Position numbers and translations under genes: made by a program
Assembly: GCA_963575745.1 (NCBI GenBank)
Contig: CAUYUJ010003002.1
Span: 824,403-888,402, forward strand
DNA length: 64,000 nucleotides
Reading direction: 5' to 3'
Source of the DNA: Prorocentrum cordatum
Lineage: Eukaryota > Sar > Dinophyceae > Prorocentrales > Prorocentraceae
Part shown: positions 20,561 through 30,107 of the stretch, piece by piece
Numbering within the stretch: the stretch's first letter is position 1
Layout: the number at the start of each line of letters is the position of its first letter
Notes under the pieces: generated by a model
What the model saw: the letters and a program-made list of their open reading frames with translations, nothing else
What the model was told of the DNA's origin: nothing
Databases searched by the model: none

Positions 20561-20639
20561 GCCTCCGAAGGGAAGAAGTCCCTGAGAGGCTTCCAGAAGC
20601 TGATGGAGCGTGATCCACCGCCGCTTTACTGTGGAAAAT

Positions 20640-21140
20640 TCCCCTCCCTCTTCCTCCGGAATCCGGGGGTCTCCCCCCCCTCCGAAAATTCCCCCCCTCC
20701 TGCTGGAACCCTCCCTCCCCCCCTTCCCCCCGGCGAACCCCCCCCCCTCCCCTAACCCCCCCCCCTCTCCAGAAAATGGGGGGGGGGGGCACTACGGGTT
20801 CTAACCCCTCCCCCCTCGGAAAACCGGGGGGGGTCACTACCGGTTCGAACCCCCCCCCCCCCCCGAAAACCAGAGAGGGGTAACTACTGGTTCGAACCCC
20901 CCCTCTCCGGAAAACCGGGGGGGGTCACTACCGGTTCGAACACCTCCCCCCCCTCGAAAACCGGGGGGGGGGTCACTACCGGTTCGAACATCCCCCCCCC
21001 TCTCGAAAACCGGGGGGGTGTCACTACTGGTTCGACCCCCCCCACCCTCTCGAAAACCGGGGGGGGGGTAACTACCGCTTCGACCCCCCCCCCCTCGAAA
21101 ACTGGGGGGGGGGGTCACTGACGGTTCGAACCCCTCCTCC
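20640..21140 (+). repeat. C/G-run array with ACCGGTTCGAA, left arm
   Basis: About eight units of 50-60 bp: GTCACTACCGGTTCGAAC, a C run, CTCGAAAACCGG and a G run. The right arm at 21,840-22,110 holds the same units in reverse orientation. Confidence 0.85.
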
Positions 21141-21189
21141 CCCCCCCCTCACGCTCACCGCCAGCAAACAACTCTGGGTCCCTACCACC

Positions 21190-21815
21190 GTCCGCACCAC
21201 ATCCCCCATGCACCACTGTCCTCACCACCACTGTCCCCACTGTTCCCACCACCGTCACCACTGTCGCACTGTCCTCACTGTCCCCACCACTGTTCCCACC
21301 ACGTCCCCACCACTGTCCCACTGTCCCCACTGTTCCCACCTTTGTCCCCGCTGTCCCCACCAGTGCCCCCGCCGGTGTCTCATTGTCCCCGCTCTCCCCA
21401 CCATTGTCCCATCACGGTCCCACTCTCCCCACTTTCCCCAAGGTCCCCACCACTGTCCCACTGTCCCCACTGTTCCCATCACTGTCCCACTGTCCCCGCC
21501 GCTGTCCCACTGTGCTGTCCCACCGTCCCCACTGTCCCCATCACTGTCCCACTGTCCCCACTGTCCCCACCACTTTCCCCACTGTACTACTGTCCCACCA
21601 CTGTCCTCACCACCGCCTTCACCACTGTCCCCACCACTACCGTCCCCACCACTGTCCCACTGTCCGCACCTCTGTCCCGCTGTCCCCTCACCAGTGTTCC
21701 CACCACCACCGTCCCCACCACTGTCCGCACCACTGTCCCACTGTCCCCGCGCCACTGTCCCCACCACCACCGTTCCCACCACTGTCCCAACATCCCCACC
21801 ATTCTCCAACTGTCC
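21190..21815 (+). repeat. CACTGTCCCCAC minisatellite
   Basis: About 600 bp of 9- and 12-bp units (CCACTGTCC, CCCACTGTCCCC), flanked by the inverted C/G arrays. Confidence 0.95.
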
Positions 21816-21839
21816 CGAGGAACGGGCATCGTTTGCCGG

Positions 21840-22110
21840 CGGCGAGGGGGGGGGAGGGGTTCGAACCGGTAGTGACCCCCCCCGTTTTTTTTCGAGGGGG
21901 GGGAGGGGGGTTCGAACTGGTAGTGACCTCACACGGTTTTCGAGGGGGTGGGAGGGGGTTCGAACCGGTAATGAACCCCCCCCCTTTTCACGATGGACCG
22001 GGGGGGGGGGGGTTCGTACCGGTAGTGACCTCCCCCCGGTTTTCGAGGGGGGTGGGGAGGGGGGACGGGTTAGGAACCCCCAGTGACACCCCCCGGTTTT
22101 CAGTCAGCAG
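21840..22110 (-). repeat. C/G-run array with TTCGAACCGGT, right arm (inverted)
   Basis: GGGGTTCGAACCGGTAGTGACC, a C run, then CGGTTTTCGAGGGGGG: reverse complement of the 20.64-21.14 kb unit, about five copies. Confidence 0.85.
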
Positions 22111-22114
22111 CGGT

Positions 22115-22262
22115 AAAACACGCTCTTTCGGAGGTCCCAAAGAGGCCACAGGGACCCCCAAGAGGACCTTCAGAGGCCCCCAAGCGGCCCCAGGAGGCCT
22201 CAAGAGGACTCCTCCTCTTCTAACTTCTCCTCCTCCTCCTCCTCCTCCTCCTCCTCCTCGAC
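22115..22262 (+). repeat. short decamer array and CT tract
   Basis: CCCCAAGAGG units (22,130-22,210), then (CTC)n (22,222-22,258), the order seen before each right-end module. Confidence 0.8.
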
Positions 22263-22289
22263 GTCTTCCTTCTACTCCCTCTCCTCATT

Positions 22290-22450
22290 TCTCTTCCTCT
22301 CCAACAAGCTTCCCCAAGGGGGTCCACAACGGCTGGGGAAGTACACAGTCCAATAGATAGCTGAGCCCAATTCTGCAACACTATTTGGCCGTATGGGCGT
22401 TCCCTCCGGGCAAGGGGCTTCGGTTGCTCGCCGTAGGCGTCTTCGATCGC
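22290..22450 (+). repeat. repeat right-end module, copy B
   Basis: CTTCCCCAAGGGGGTCCACAACGG...AGTCCAATAGATAGCTGAGCCC...GGCTTCGGTTGCTCGCCGTAGGCGTCTTCGAT. It lies about 210 bp 3' of the MATE stop codon. Confidence 0.7.
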
Positions 22451-22657
22451 AGCTTGCAGCCCTCTGCTGCGCGACAGGCAGTGTGCGTCCTCGGCACCAG
22501 GTGGCACTTCGCGCAGGCGGCGCGCAGCGCCTGCGGGTGTCCTCGGGGACCGTGGTCGGCAGGCCTCCAAGGCGCGCGTCGGCACTCGATAGCCTTGCCG
22601 CTGGCGACCGGCCGCCTGCCAGCCACGCAGCTCCATACTTACTGCGCCCGAGCTCCG

Positions 22658-23463
22658 CTAAGCTCCTGCACAGAGTGCGGCGTACTCGCCGACAGGGAGC
22701 TGCGGCTCCCCGGCAGCCCGCGCCACCGCGGGGGCCGAGCCGCCGATGCTGCGGCGCAGCAGCGCCAGCTTGTGGGCGGTCTGCAGCAGCGCGGCCAGCA
22801 GAGCGGCCTGGCGGAGCCCGACGACGCCGAGGCCGCAGTGGAAGCCCAGAAGCCAGGCGAGGGGCTGCTGCACCACCCAACAACAGACCAGCGTGCCCAA
22901 CGACGCTGGCCCTTGCAAGCCGAGACCCGCGAAGACGCCGTCCATCAGGCTGTTGGCGGCGTCGAGCACCATCTGGGCCACCACCAGGGGAATCAGCCGC
23001 CGCAGGACCACCGCAGCCAGGCCGTCGCCTGGCAGCATCCACGCGACCAGCCCCGCCCTGGAGCCCCAGATCCCCAGCGCGAGGGCACCACAAAGCGCCG
23101 CGCAGCAGGCCGCGCACGCCCGCGTGGCCGACCGGACGCCGGCGACGTCGCCGCGGCCGGCGGCCGCGCCCACGAGCACCGTGGCGGCTTTGGGCGCGCC
23201 GCGCACCGCCAAGAACAGCCAATCAGACGCCGCGGTGGCGGCCACGTGCCCGGCCAGCTCCGCTGGGTTGTTGAGTGCGCCGGCCATCAGCGTGAGCGCC
23301 TCCCACGCCCACCAGTCGCAGCACTCCGCGCCAGTGCTGGGCAGGCCCAGCCGGGCGTAGGCGCGGAGGCCATCCAGCGAGAACGCCCTGGAGTGGAAGG
23401 GCCACCACCATCCAGCGCAGCTGGGGCGTGGCCTGCAGACGGATGTGTACGCGCCGAGAAACA
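22658..23463 (-). CDS. MATE-family transporter, C-terminal exon
   Basis: C-terminal half of the MATE transporter. It enters after ATTAG (23,464-23,465) with FLGAYTSVCRPRPSCAG, then an aromatic PFHSRAFSLDGL segment. Next comes the hallmark start of the second lobe, ECCDWWAWEALTLMAGALNNP, the eukaryotic MATE C-x-E-W-W-x-(F/W)-E motif with a D in place of the first E. Further helices follow: AAATVLVGAA-like TM8, LVAWMLPGDG loop, DAANSLMDGVFAGLG, and WLLGFHCGLGVVGLR. It stops at TAG (22,658-22,660). Together the exons give about 476 residues, normal for the family. GC is very high and codons are mostly G/C-ending. Right after the stop lies GCAGTAAGTATGG, which resembles a splice donor, so the 3' UTR may be spliced. 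Confidence 0.78.
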
Positions 23464-23589
23464 CTAATGATCCGCCACCGTGCCCTTGAGGTCCCTTGTT
23501 CGATCCGCTGGAGCCTCAGTCCTCAATCCTGAAGATCCTTCAAGGGGCCAAGACTCAAAATTGCCAAATCTTCCAGGGCTTGCCTCGTG

Positions 23590-24165
23590 GCCCCTGGGAC
23601 CCTTCGCGGCTTCTCGCGTGACTTTTTCGGCCCCGAGAAGGCCCCAGATAGGCCCAGAGGGCCCCAAGAGGCCCCCGAGACGGACCAGGAGGGCCCGCTG
23701 TCGCCGAAAAATCGTTCCAAGACCTCCAAGATAGCCTCAAGACGGCCGAAGACGCCCCCAAGACGCCCGAAGAGGCCTCCCGAGGGGACCCCAAGAGGCG
23801 CACATCATTGATCCCCCTTGCGTTTTGGGGGATTTTGGCGTTCTCGCCTTTTCGTTTTCCCGACGCTCCAGGACAGCCCAAGAAGCCCTCATTTTTGGCC
23901 CCAAACAAACAGCCCAGCATGTCTCCTGGACGCCCCCAAAACTGCCCAAGAGGGCCCAAACGTCCCGAGAGGTCTGCAAGACGGCCCAAGAAGCCCCCAC
24001 GCCGGCTCCGAGAGGGGGCACAGACGTGGGGCACGACCTGACGTGTCGAGCCCTCGGGCCCGTGAGCCCCCCAGGGTGCCCCAGGAGGCTCCCAGGAGGC
24101 CGCCAAGAGGCCCACAAGAGACCCCAAGAGGCCCACAAGAGTCCCCCGCGCGAACATCCCCTCCC
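23590..24165 (+). repeat. ~10-bp CCCAAGANGG array within the MATE intron
   Basis: GGCCCAGAGGGCCCCAAGAG-type units, including GTTTTGGGGGATTTTGGCGT (23,821-23,840), an interruption like those at 19.37 and 20.38 kb. Confidence 0.85.
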
Positions 24166-24379
24166 TGAGCGGTGGAGAGCACACCGTGCTCGCCGGTGGA
24201 GAGCACACCGTGTTCCGCCATTCTGACGTCTGGTTGTACTTTAGAACGCCTGATCACAGCGCAGGGGGAGCCGTTGCCACGGCGCACAACGCGTTGCTTT
24301 AATCACGTGCTAACTGCTTCCAGTCGGGACATTCGGAGAGCACGTGCGAGCTGCTGGCGTTGCGAGTCCCCCGGGAAGC

Positions 24380-24500
24380 CCTAAGGGGCCCCCAGGAGGC
24401 TCCCAAGAGGCCGCCAAGAGGCCCCAAGAGGCCCACCAGAGGCCCCCAAGAGGCCCCCAAGAGGCCCCGATAGCGCTCCGAAAAGACCCCAAGAAGTATC
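24380..24500 (+). repeat. ~10-bp array within the MATE intron
   Basis: CCCCCAAGAGGCCCCAAGAGG units. Confidence 0.85.
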
Positions 24501-24529
24501 CTTGAAGACTCTGGCCCGCAATGCAGGCA

Positions 24530-24690
24530 CGGTGGCGGGATGGGCTGAAGGCCATTCGATCCGCCGCCTCCTGTTGGCTTGCCACAGGGGTGCCGGGCGT
24601 GCTGAATCCTGGGCGGTTTGGGTTCTGTTAGCAGTTCCCCCTGGGGCTTCGGCCCAGCGCGCGGGCCACGCAAAGGGCGCGCCAACGACC
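24530..24690 (+). repeat. repeat left-end module
   Basis: ATTCGATCCGCCGCCTCCTG, GGCTTGCCACAGGGGTG and GGCTTCGGCCCAGCGC match segments at 20,010-20,050 and 19,045-19,115. Confidence 0.65.
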
Positions 24691-24699
24691 TGAGCGTCC

Positions 24700-25575
24700 G
24701 GAAAAGTCCTCCAAGACGGCTCAAGATGGCCTCCAAGAGGGTCCAGATGGCCCAAGATGGCTTTTGAGTTGGCCCAAGATGTTCCAAGATGGCCTCCAAG
24801 ACGGCCCATGAGGGTCCAAGATGGCCCAAGACGGCCCCAGAGGCCTTCGAGAGGCTTCCCAGACGGCCCACGAGGTCTCCAAGAGTTATTCCAGGAAGGC
24901 CCGAATAAACCAGCATCATTGATTTTCCTTTGGTTTTTGAAAGATTTTGGATTCTCCCCCGTCTTCGTGTTCCGACCGCCCAAGACGGCCCAAGGAGTTC
25001 CCAAAATCGTCCCAGAGGCCTCCAAGATGGCTCCAGAACGGCCCAAGAAGCCTCAAGACAGCCCCAAGAGGGCCCCAAGATGGCCCAAGAGGCCTCCAAG
25101 ACGCCAAAGATGGCCTCCAAGATGATGCTTTCAAGAGGTCCTCCAGGTAGGCCCGAGGGAGCCACAATCTTTGATTTTCCCTATGTTTGAAAGGTTTTCA
25201 CTCCTCCTCAATTTTCGTCTTCCGACCGCCCAAGACGGCCCAAGGAGTTCCCAAAATCGTCCCGGAGGCCTCCAAGATGGCTCCAGAACGGCCCAAGAGG
25301 CCCCGAAGCCAGCCCCAAGAGGGCCCCAAGTCGGCCCAATAGACCTCCAAGACGCCCAAGACGGCCTCCAAGATGCGTCCAAGACGGCCAAGACGATCTC
25401 CAAGACGGCCGCTAAGACGGCCAAGAGGGCCAAAGATGGCCCAAGAGGCCTGCAAGATCGCCCAAGAGGCCTCCAAGATGGCCCATGACGGCCCAAGAGG
25501 CCCCAAGACGGCCCCGTGAGGGCCCCAAGACGGCCCAAGAGGCCTCCAAGACGCCCCAGAGGGCCTCCAATAGGG
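24700..25575 (+). repeat. ~10-bp CCCAAGANGG array within the MATE intron
   Basis: Contains two near-identical 300-bp blocks (24,905-25,110 and 25,160-25,370), each with TTGATTTTCC, TTTCGTCTTCCGACC/TCGTGTTCCGACC and CAAGGAGTTCCCAAAATCGT. Confidence 0.85.
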
Positions 25576-25579
25576 AAGC

Positions 25580-25810
25580 GAACTCTATACACCGATGCTT
25601 TTCCCGACCCTGCGCTGGAATTCGCGCAGGAACGCGGATTCTGGTGTATACAGGATCCTGATGTATACATTTTTCGTTGTTTCCCTTGGAGAACGGGGGA
25701 AAAGTATACACCACACCACCCCGACGTCGTCCCCGACACTAAAAAAGTCTTGGGATTGAAAAACAACCCGCCACTGGTAATGTATATGTTCCAGTTTCCG
25801 ATCCAGTACG
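25580..25810. other. AT-richer island with GTATACA motifs
   Basis: About 230 bp of unique sequence inside the decamer array. TCTATACACC, GTGTATACAG, TGTATACATT, GTATACACC and TGTATATG occur in both orientations; CGATGCTTTTCCC near the left pairs partly with GGGGAAAAG further right. It looks like a small insertion. Confidence 0.5.
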
Positions 25811-26095
25811 GCCCTGAAGCGCACCAAGACGGCCCCAAGTCGGTTCAGGGAGGCCCCCACAGCGGCTTCCGACGGCGTCCGACGGGCCAGGAACGCCCTA
25901 AGACGGCCAGAGAGGCCCTCAAGAATCACCCAAAGGCGCCCAAGAGGCCCAGGCAGGCCCCCGAGAGGCCTCCAAAGAGGCCCCCTGGAAGCTCCCAGGA
26001 GGCCCCAACAGTGCCCCAAGGGGTTTCCATGAGGCCTCCTCCTCCTCCTCGTCCTTGTTCCTCCCTCTCCTCCACTTCCTCTTTCTCTCCCCACG
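25811..26095 (+). repeat. ~10-bp array then short CT tract
   Basis: Decamer units to 26,035, then CCTCCTCCTCCTCCTCG. Confidence 0.85.
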
Positions 26096-26230
26096 TGTTC
26101 CCCGAAGGCTTTCCAGACCGGGGAACACATGGTCCGATAGCTTGGCCAAGCTCTAGCCCAACTTTCGGCCACACAGGCGTTTCCAGAAAGGCAGGGGGCG
26201 GCGGTGATTCGCCGTAGGCGTCTTCGATAA
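26096..26230 (+). repeat. repeat right-end module, copy C, abutting the MATE exon
   Basis: TTCCCCGAAGGCTTTCCAGA, GGTCCGATAGCTTGGCCAAG, GGCAGGGGGCGGCGGTGATT and GTAGGCGTCTTCGAT, ending within 5 bp of the inferred splice donor. Confidence 0.75.
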
Positions 26231-26235
26231 GATGC

Positions 26236-26860
26236 TCTTCGTGGCCAGTGCAGCGCCCGCGCACTGCATGAACCCGAGCTGCGTGTACTGCAGGAGGACA
26301 TGCAAGGCGATCATCTGTGCTGGCACAGTCGCGCACAGCACGGCTAGGCCTGGCCTGGTCAGCTCCTGGTTCATCAGGAACTTCCGCAGCGCGTCGTACT
26401 GGAACTCGAACCACAGGCCTGGCAGGCACGCGAGCACATACTCGCCGGCCATTGCAGCCGCAGGAGCGTCGGCAATGCCCAGCAAGGACAGCAGGCCCTC
26501 GGTCTTGGCCAGGAGCAGGCTGCACGCCATGGCGAGGGCCAGCATCCACAGCTGGCACTGGTGCAGGTGCTCGCGCGCCGCCCCGAAGTCCTTCCTCCCG
26601 AAGGCCTGCGCGACCAGGGCGTCCTGGCCACCGGTCCACCCTGACCGGATGACCAGCGCGAGGCACGTCAGGGCGCTGTTGCCCAGCCCCAGCGCCCCGA
26701 GGCGCAGCTCCACCTCCTCTGCGGACGCGCTCCTGTAGTGGCCCGCGGCCCAGAGCGGCAGGAGCGCGTCCGCGCCCTCCTGCAGTGCGTAGGCGGCCGT
26801 GACCGGCACCATCAGCTCGGCCACGCGGCGCAGCTCCGCGAGGCGCAGGCCCCACGGCAT
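26236..26860 (-). CDS. MATE-family transporter, N-terminal exon
   Basis: N-terminal half of a multidrug and toxic compound extrusion (MATE) transporter, a 12-helix membrane antiporter that exports organic cations or metabolites using H+ or Na+ gradients. From the first Met (MPWGLRLAELRRVAEL) the frame shows TM1 (residues about 14-38), a second hydrophobic helix, and the family hallmark GGQDALVAQAFGRKDF (about 77-92), equivalent to the G-x-x-T-x-x-(S/G)-QAFG motif. Later TMs and LRKFLMNQELTRPGL match the MATE segment before TM5. It ends with GFMQCAGAALATK, the conserved turn before TM6. A GC donor (26,234-26,235) joins in phase to TG at 23,463. The frame remains open upstream to about 26,920, so the true start or an upstream exon boundary is not fixed. 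Confidence 0.75.
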
Positions 26861-27475
26861 CGGTGGTGCGATGGCCAGGCCTGCGCCCCGGGCGGCCCGG
26901 AAGAAGAGGCTGGAGGGAATCGAAAGCTTCGGCCAAACGGCTGCGGATTGTGGAGATGCCCGAGGGTGATGAGGAAGTGCGCGCGCAGAACATCAAACAT
27001 TCTGCCAGAAATCCCAATGACAGGCCGGTGAGTGGTCGTACATGTGCGTGTGTGTGTGTGTGCGTGTGTGAAGATATCTGTTGACATGTTAAGAAAGCCC
27101 AGAAGGGTTGGGACGGAATTCGACGTACGCGCGCGGAGAAGCGCGCGTGTGTCCCGCGTGACATCGATTGACAGGGCGCGCGCGCGGATTGTACGATAAT
27201 TTTGGCATGCGCGCGCGTGGCTCGTTTGGACTCGTTCGACAGTGCCTAACAACCGAATGATTTCTATTAGCAAAAACGGCTTCGCCCAATTCGCGCGAAC
27301 AGAACCCTGGTAAGGCTTGGCGAACATGATTAAGCAACAGCGTGTGGACGTACATAATCATATATACAAGTTCCCTACCTAGGTTCTGCCTAGACGGGTT
27401 CTTACTCTCTATCTTAAAGGGGCCGGGCAGTGTAAATCGCCCCGGGCGGTTCCCCCAGGATCGGCCCCGCGGTTC
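26861..27475. other. 5' region of the MATE gene and unique spacer
   Basis: 26,861-26,920 continues the MATE frame. At 26,962-27,000 a GATGAGGAAGTGCGCGCGCA tail of the GATG-element family occurs. (GT)n lies at 27,044-27,070. The rest is unique; no leader or promoter motif can be defined. Confidence 0.45.
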
Positions 27476-27479
27476 CCCC

Positions 27480-27660
27480 AGTTACGCCCCCTTAGCTTAG
27501 CGTTGCTGATCTCATCTCAGCTTAGCCTACCTTAACTTAGCTTAGCTGAGCATAACTTCACTTAGCCTAACCTAGCCTAGCTTTGCTTAGCTTAGCCTAG
27601 CCGAGCCTAACCTAGCTTAGCTTAGCTTAGCATAGCTCAGCTTAGCGCAGCGATGCACTA
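27480..27660 (+). repeat. AGCTTAGCCTAAC-type short repeats
   Basis: Loose 5-bp/10-bp repeats of CTTAG and CCTAG. Confidence 0.9.
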
Positions 27661-28012
27661 GCACAGCAGAGCATATCATAGCATATCATAGCATAGTGCA
27701 ACATAGCACAGCACAGCACAGCACAGCATAGCGCAGCATAGCATATATATATATATATATATCAGACCATAGTTTAGCATAGCACAGCGCAGCATCGCAT
27801 AGCGTAGCATAACATGGCATATCATAGCATAGCGCAGCATAGCATACCATACCATAACATAGCGCAGCGTAGCATAGCATAACATAGCGCAGCATATCAT
27901 AGCATATCATATCATATCACCGCGCAGCATAGCATAACATAGCATAGCATAGCATAGCACAGCATATCATAGCATAGCGCAGCATACCATATCATAGCGC
28001 AGCATCGTATAT
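27660..28012 (+). repeat. (CATAG/CACAG)n repeats
   Basis: 5-bp units CATAG, CATAT and CACAG over 350 bp, with a (TA)n block at 27,743-27,762. Cys/Tyr/Met-rich ORFs on the minus strand are shadows. Confidence 0.95.
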
Positions 28013-28115
28013 GTAGATGTAGATGTGAGTCTCGCTGTTGATGATGATGTAGATGTAGATGCAGGTGTAGATGTTCATGTAGCTGTCGGTGTAGATGTAG
28101 ATGTTGCTTTCCTAG
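28010..28115 (+). repeat. (GTAGAT)n hexamer repeats
   Basis: GTAGATGTAGATG units. Confidence 0.95.
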
Positions 28116-28665
28116 ATGCTCCAACTCGTAGGTAGGGTCGCACTGGGATAATACTTGTTAACGCAGCTGTGTCTTGGCATAGGGGACAGAACGCCATACG
28201 CGTTCGCTGAAATATTTTGACATGCGGGCTCGGGGACGCGCCTGTGAGATCAACGCGTGTGGGCCGCAATGTGTTCCTTCGCAGGGATGAAGGGGGGAAC
28301 GATGTAGGCCTCCCTGGCATTCTGTGCCATGATAGGATCGGCCCTCCAGCGAAGTAGCGTGTCTCATAAAGAAACCGATGCGCAGAGGGGACCGGATAAG
28401 TTCAGCCTCGCTGCGGAGGGGGTGGGGAAACGGGCCTAAGTGGTACAACGTACGTATGCACACGTGTACGCGTAACTTGTTGGAACCATCCAACCTCTGA
28501 AGGTCTTTAGGACCTACTCTGATTAGGGGGTAACTAATTATTTGCTCGGTGGCATTATTGAAAGACTGGGATCCCACCACTAGGGGGTGACCAATTACTT
28601 GTGTTCCGCGGCACCCGCCGCGCAACAACGACGACGACGACAGCTACGACTACGATTGCGACTAC
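28116..28665. other. unique spacer
   Basis: Ordinary complexity. CCACTAGGGGGTGACCAATTA (28,576-28,596) and ATTAGGGGGTAACTAATTA (28,522-28,540) are near repeats of each other. No gene recognised. Confidence 0.4.
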
Positions 28666-28699
28666 GACTACGACGACTCCTTTCACTACTCCTTCTCCT

Positions 28700-28812
28700 C
28701 CTCGTGTCATTCCTAAGAGGGAGGAGGAGGAGAAGGAGGAGGAGGAGGAGGAGGAGGAGGAGGAGGAGGAGGAGGAGGAGGAGAAGGAGTAGCAGGAGGA
28801 AAAGGAGGAGGT
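28700..28812. repeat. (GGA)n tract
   Basis: Polypurine tract on the plus strand. Confidence 0.95.
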
Positions 28813-29690
28813 TTCAGGACCAGTCCTGTTCTCCGTTGAGGGAAGAGGGGGGAGGGAAACCCAAACCTAGAGACTCCCTGCGGTTCCTATGCGCCACACG
28901 TGCGCACAACAGATCGCGCAGCCCATGAGCTGCAGGCTGGCAGCAGTAAGTCCGCGCACGAAGCGCCTGCGAGGCGCCCTCCGTGCGGGCACGAACTTGC
29001 CGGCGCGCGACGCGAGGCGCACGGGCGGGCGCCGGGCAAAAAACCGAAGAACCAAGAAAGATCCCCCCGACCTGAGTCATCTTTATCCAGAGGGGAAAGC
29101 CCATCTCCATCCAATGCGTTCTATTCGCCAGTTCATTGATGAAACAGCTCTGAAACTGCACGAGGCGCAGACGGGCGGGCACCCGACGAACACCTGAGGA
29201 CCCACTCCACCGGTCAGCGGAAGGGGAGCGGACGCCTCCGTGCAGGCAGAAGTCCAGGGGGCGTAGCCTGCACCCCGCAGGTTGCACGCCAGCCATGGCC
29301 ACACGTGCTTGCCAGCGTGGGCCCCGGGCCGTGCGCTATGGCTTTCTCGGTGCGCGACCTTGAAGGTGCAATCCGCGTCGGGTAACCCACGTGGGCTCCA
29401 CCTGGTGCAATCTGCGACGCAAGATTCACCAACTCCAAGATGTGTCGTAGACTCCACTGCTCGCGCAAGCATCCCACCCTCCAACCTGCAACTTGTTCGG
29501 CAACACCCACGCGGCCACAACTGCGGCTGCTGCTTGGCACTTGCTAGCGCATCTCCTCGTCGCCATCGCTCGGACGCCCATTTTCCATGCATTATTCGAT
29601 CTCGTGCGTGGAATTTTCCCAAGGCGATTCCAGATGCTCCGTGCACACGTCCGAATGACGCCAAATCTCTACGTCCTCGCCAGCTCGCGC
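28813..29690. other. unique spacer with weak coding-like frames
   Basis: At 28,865-29,045 the minus strand reads RLASRAGKFVPARRAPRRRF and LTAASLQLMGCAICCAHVWR, and other frames are also open. Nothing was recognised, so it is left unassigned. Confidence 0.3.
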
Positions 29691-30100
29691 GCAGAGCGAC
29701 TAGTTGGTTTGGCACAGCTGGTGCGGCCGCGTTGGCGCTTCCCACTTGGAACTTCACAACGCGTCTCAAAAGCCTCGTTGGCGCGCTGGCATCTCAATGC
29801 GGATCCGTGACTCGCGCGAGCGCGATATCATGATGATACCAACATCGGCGGCAACGGTGATGATAACGGCGATGGTGGTGGCGATGGTGACGATGACGGC
29901 AAAACCAATGACGGCGCCGATGCTGGCAACGACGATGACGGATTGTTTCCATGACAGTGTGATGAAGATGATTGTACTGACGTCCATATTTCGGTGTCGA
30001 AGGTGGCTGTGATGATGATGGCGGCGATGGCGGCGATTGTCGATGACGATAGCGGCGGTGATGCGATGGCACTGACGATGGTGATGAGGAAATGCGCGCG
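29690..30100 (+). repeat. dispersed GATG-rich element, copy 2
   Basis: GTTGGTTTGGCACAGCTGGT, CACAACGCGTCTCAAAAG and CGTGACTCGCGCGAGCGCGAT, then imperfect GATG(G/A)CGGCGATG repeats, ending TGATGAGGAAATGCGCGCGCAGAA at 30,084-30,107. Matches 10.04-10.46 kb at the left and 26.96 and 31.08 kb at the right. Confidence 0.7.
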
Positions 30101-30107
30101 CAGAAAT

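Larger units (their letters stand above)
23464..26235 (-). other. intron of the MATE gene, filled by repeat elements
   Basis: The 2.77-kb gap between the two MATE exons holds no MATE-like sequence. It consists of ~10-bp CCCAAGANGG arrays, a short CT tract at 26,035-26,095, a terminal module at 26,096-26,230 that recurs at 19.87 and 22.3 kb, and a GTATACA-rich island at 25.58-25.81 kb. The plus-strand left edge begins at ATGATCCGCC and the right edge ends at GTCTTCGAT, which are the same end sequences seen in other repeat copies (for example 20,005-20,025). Intron status is inferred from homology of the flanking exons; no transcript is available. Confidence 0.65.

Noticed and set aside
20820-21140. 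Possible tRNA genes or Pol III elements because of GGTTCGAACC (B-box-like)
   Set aside because: The motif recurs in every array unit, and no cloverleaf, acceptor stem or A box surrounds it.
23660-23720. GDS-like motif (RFFGDSGPSW) suggesting a second SGNH block I
   Set aside because: It lies within the decamer array, and the same words (RSFSDSELS) occur at 18.66 kb, so it is repeat-derived.
27676-27910. Cys/Tyr/Met-rich small ORFs
   Set aside because: They come from CATAG/CACAG pentamer repeats.
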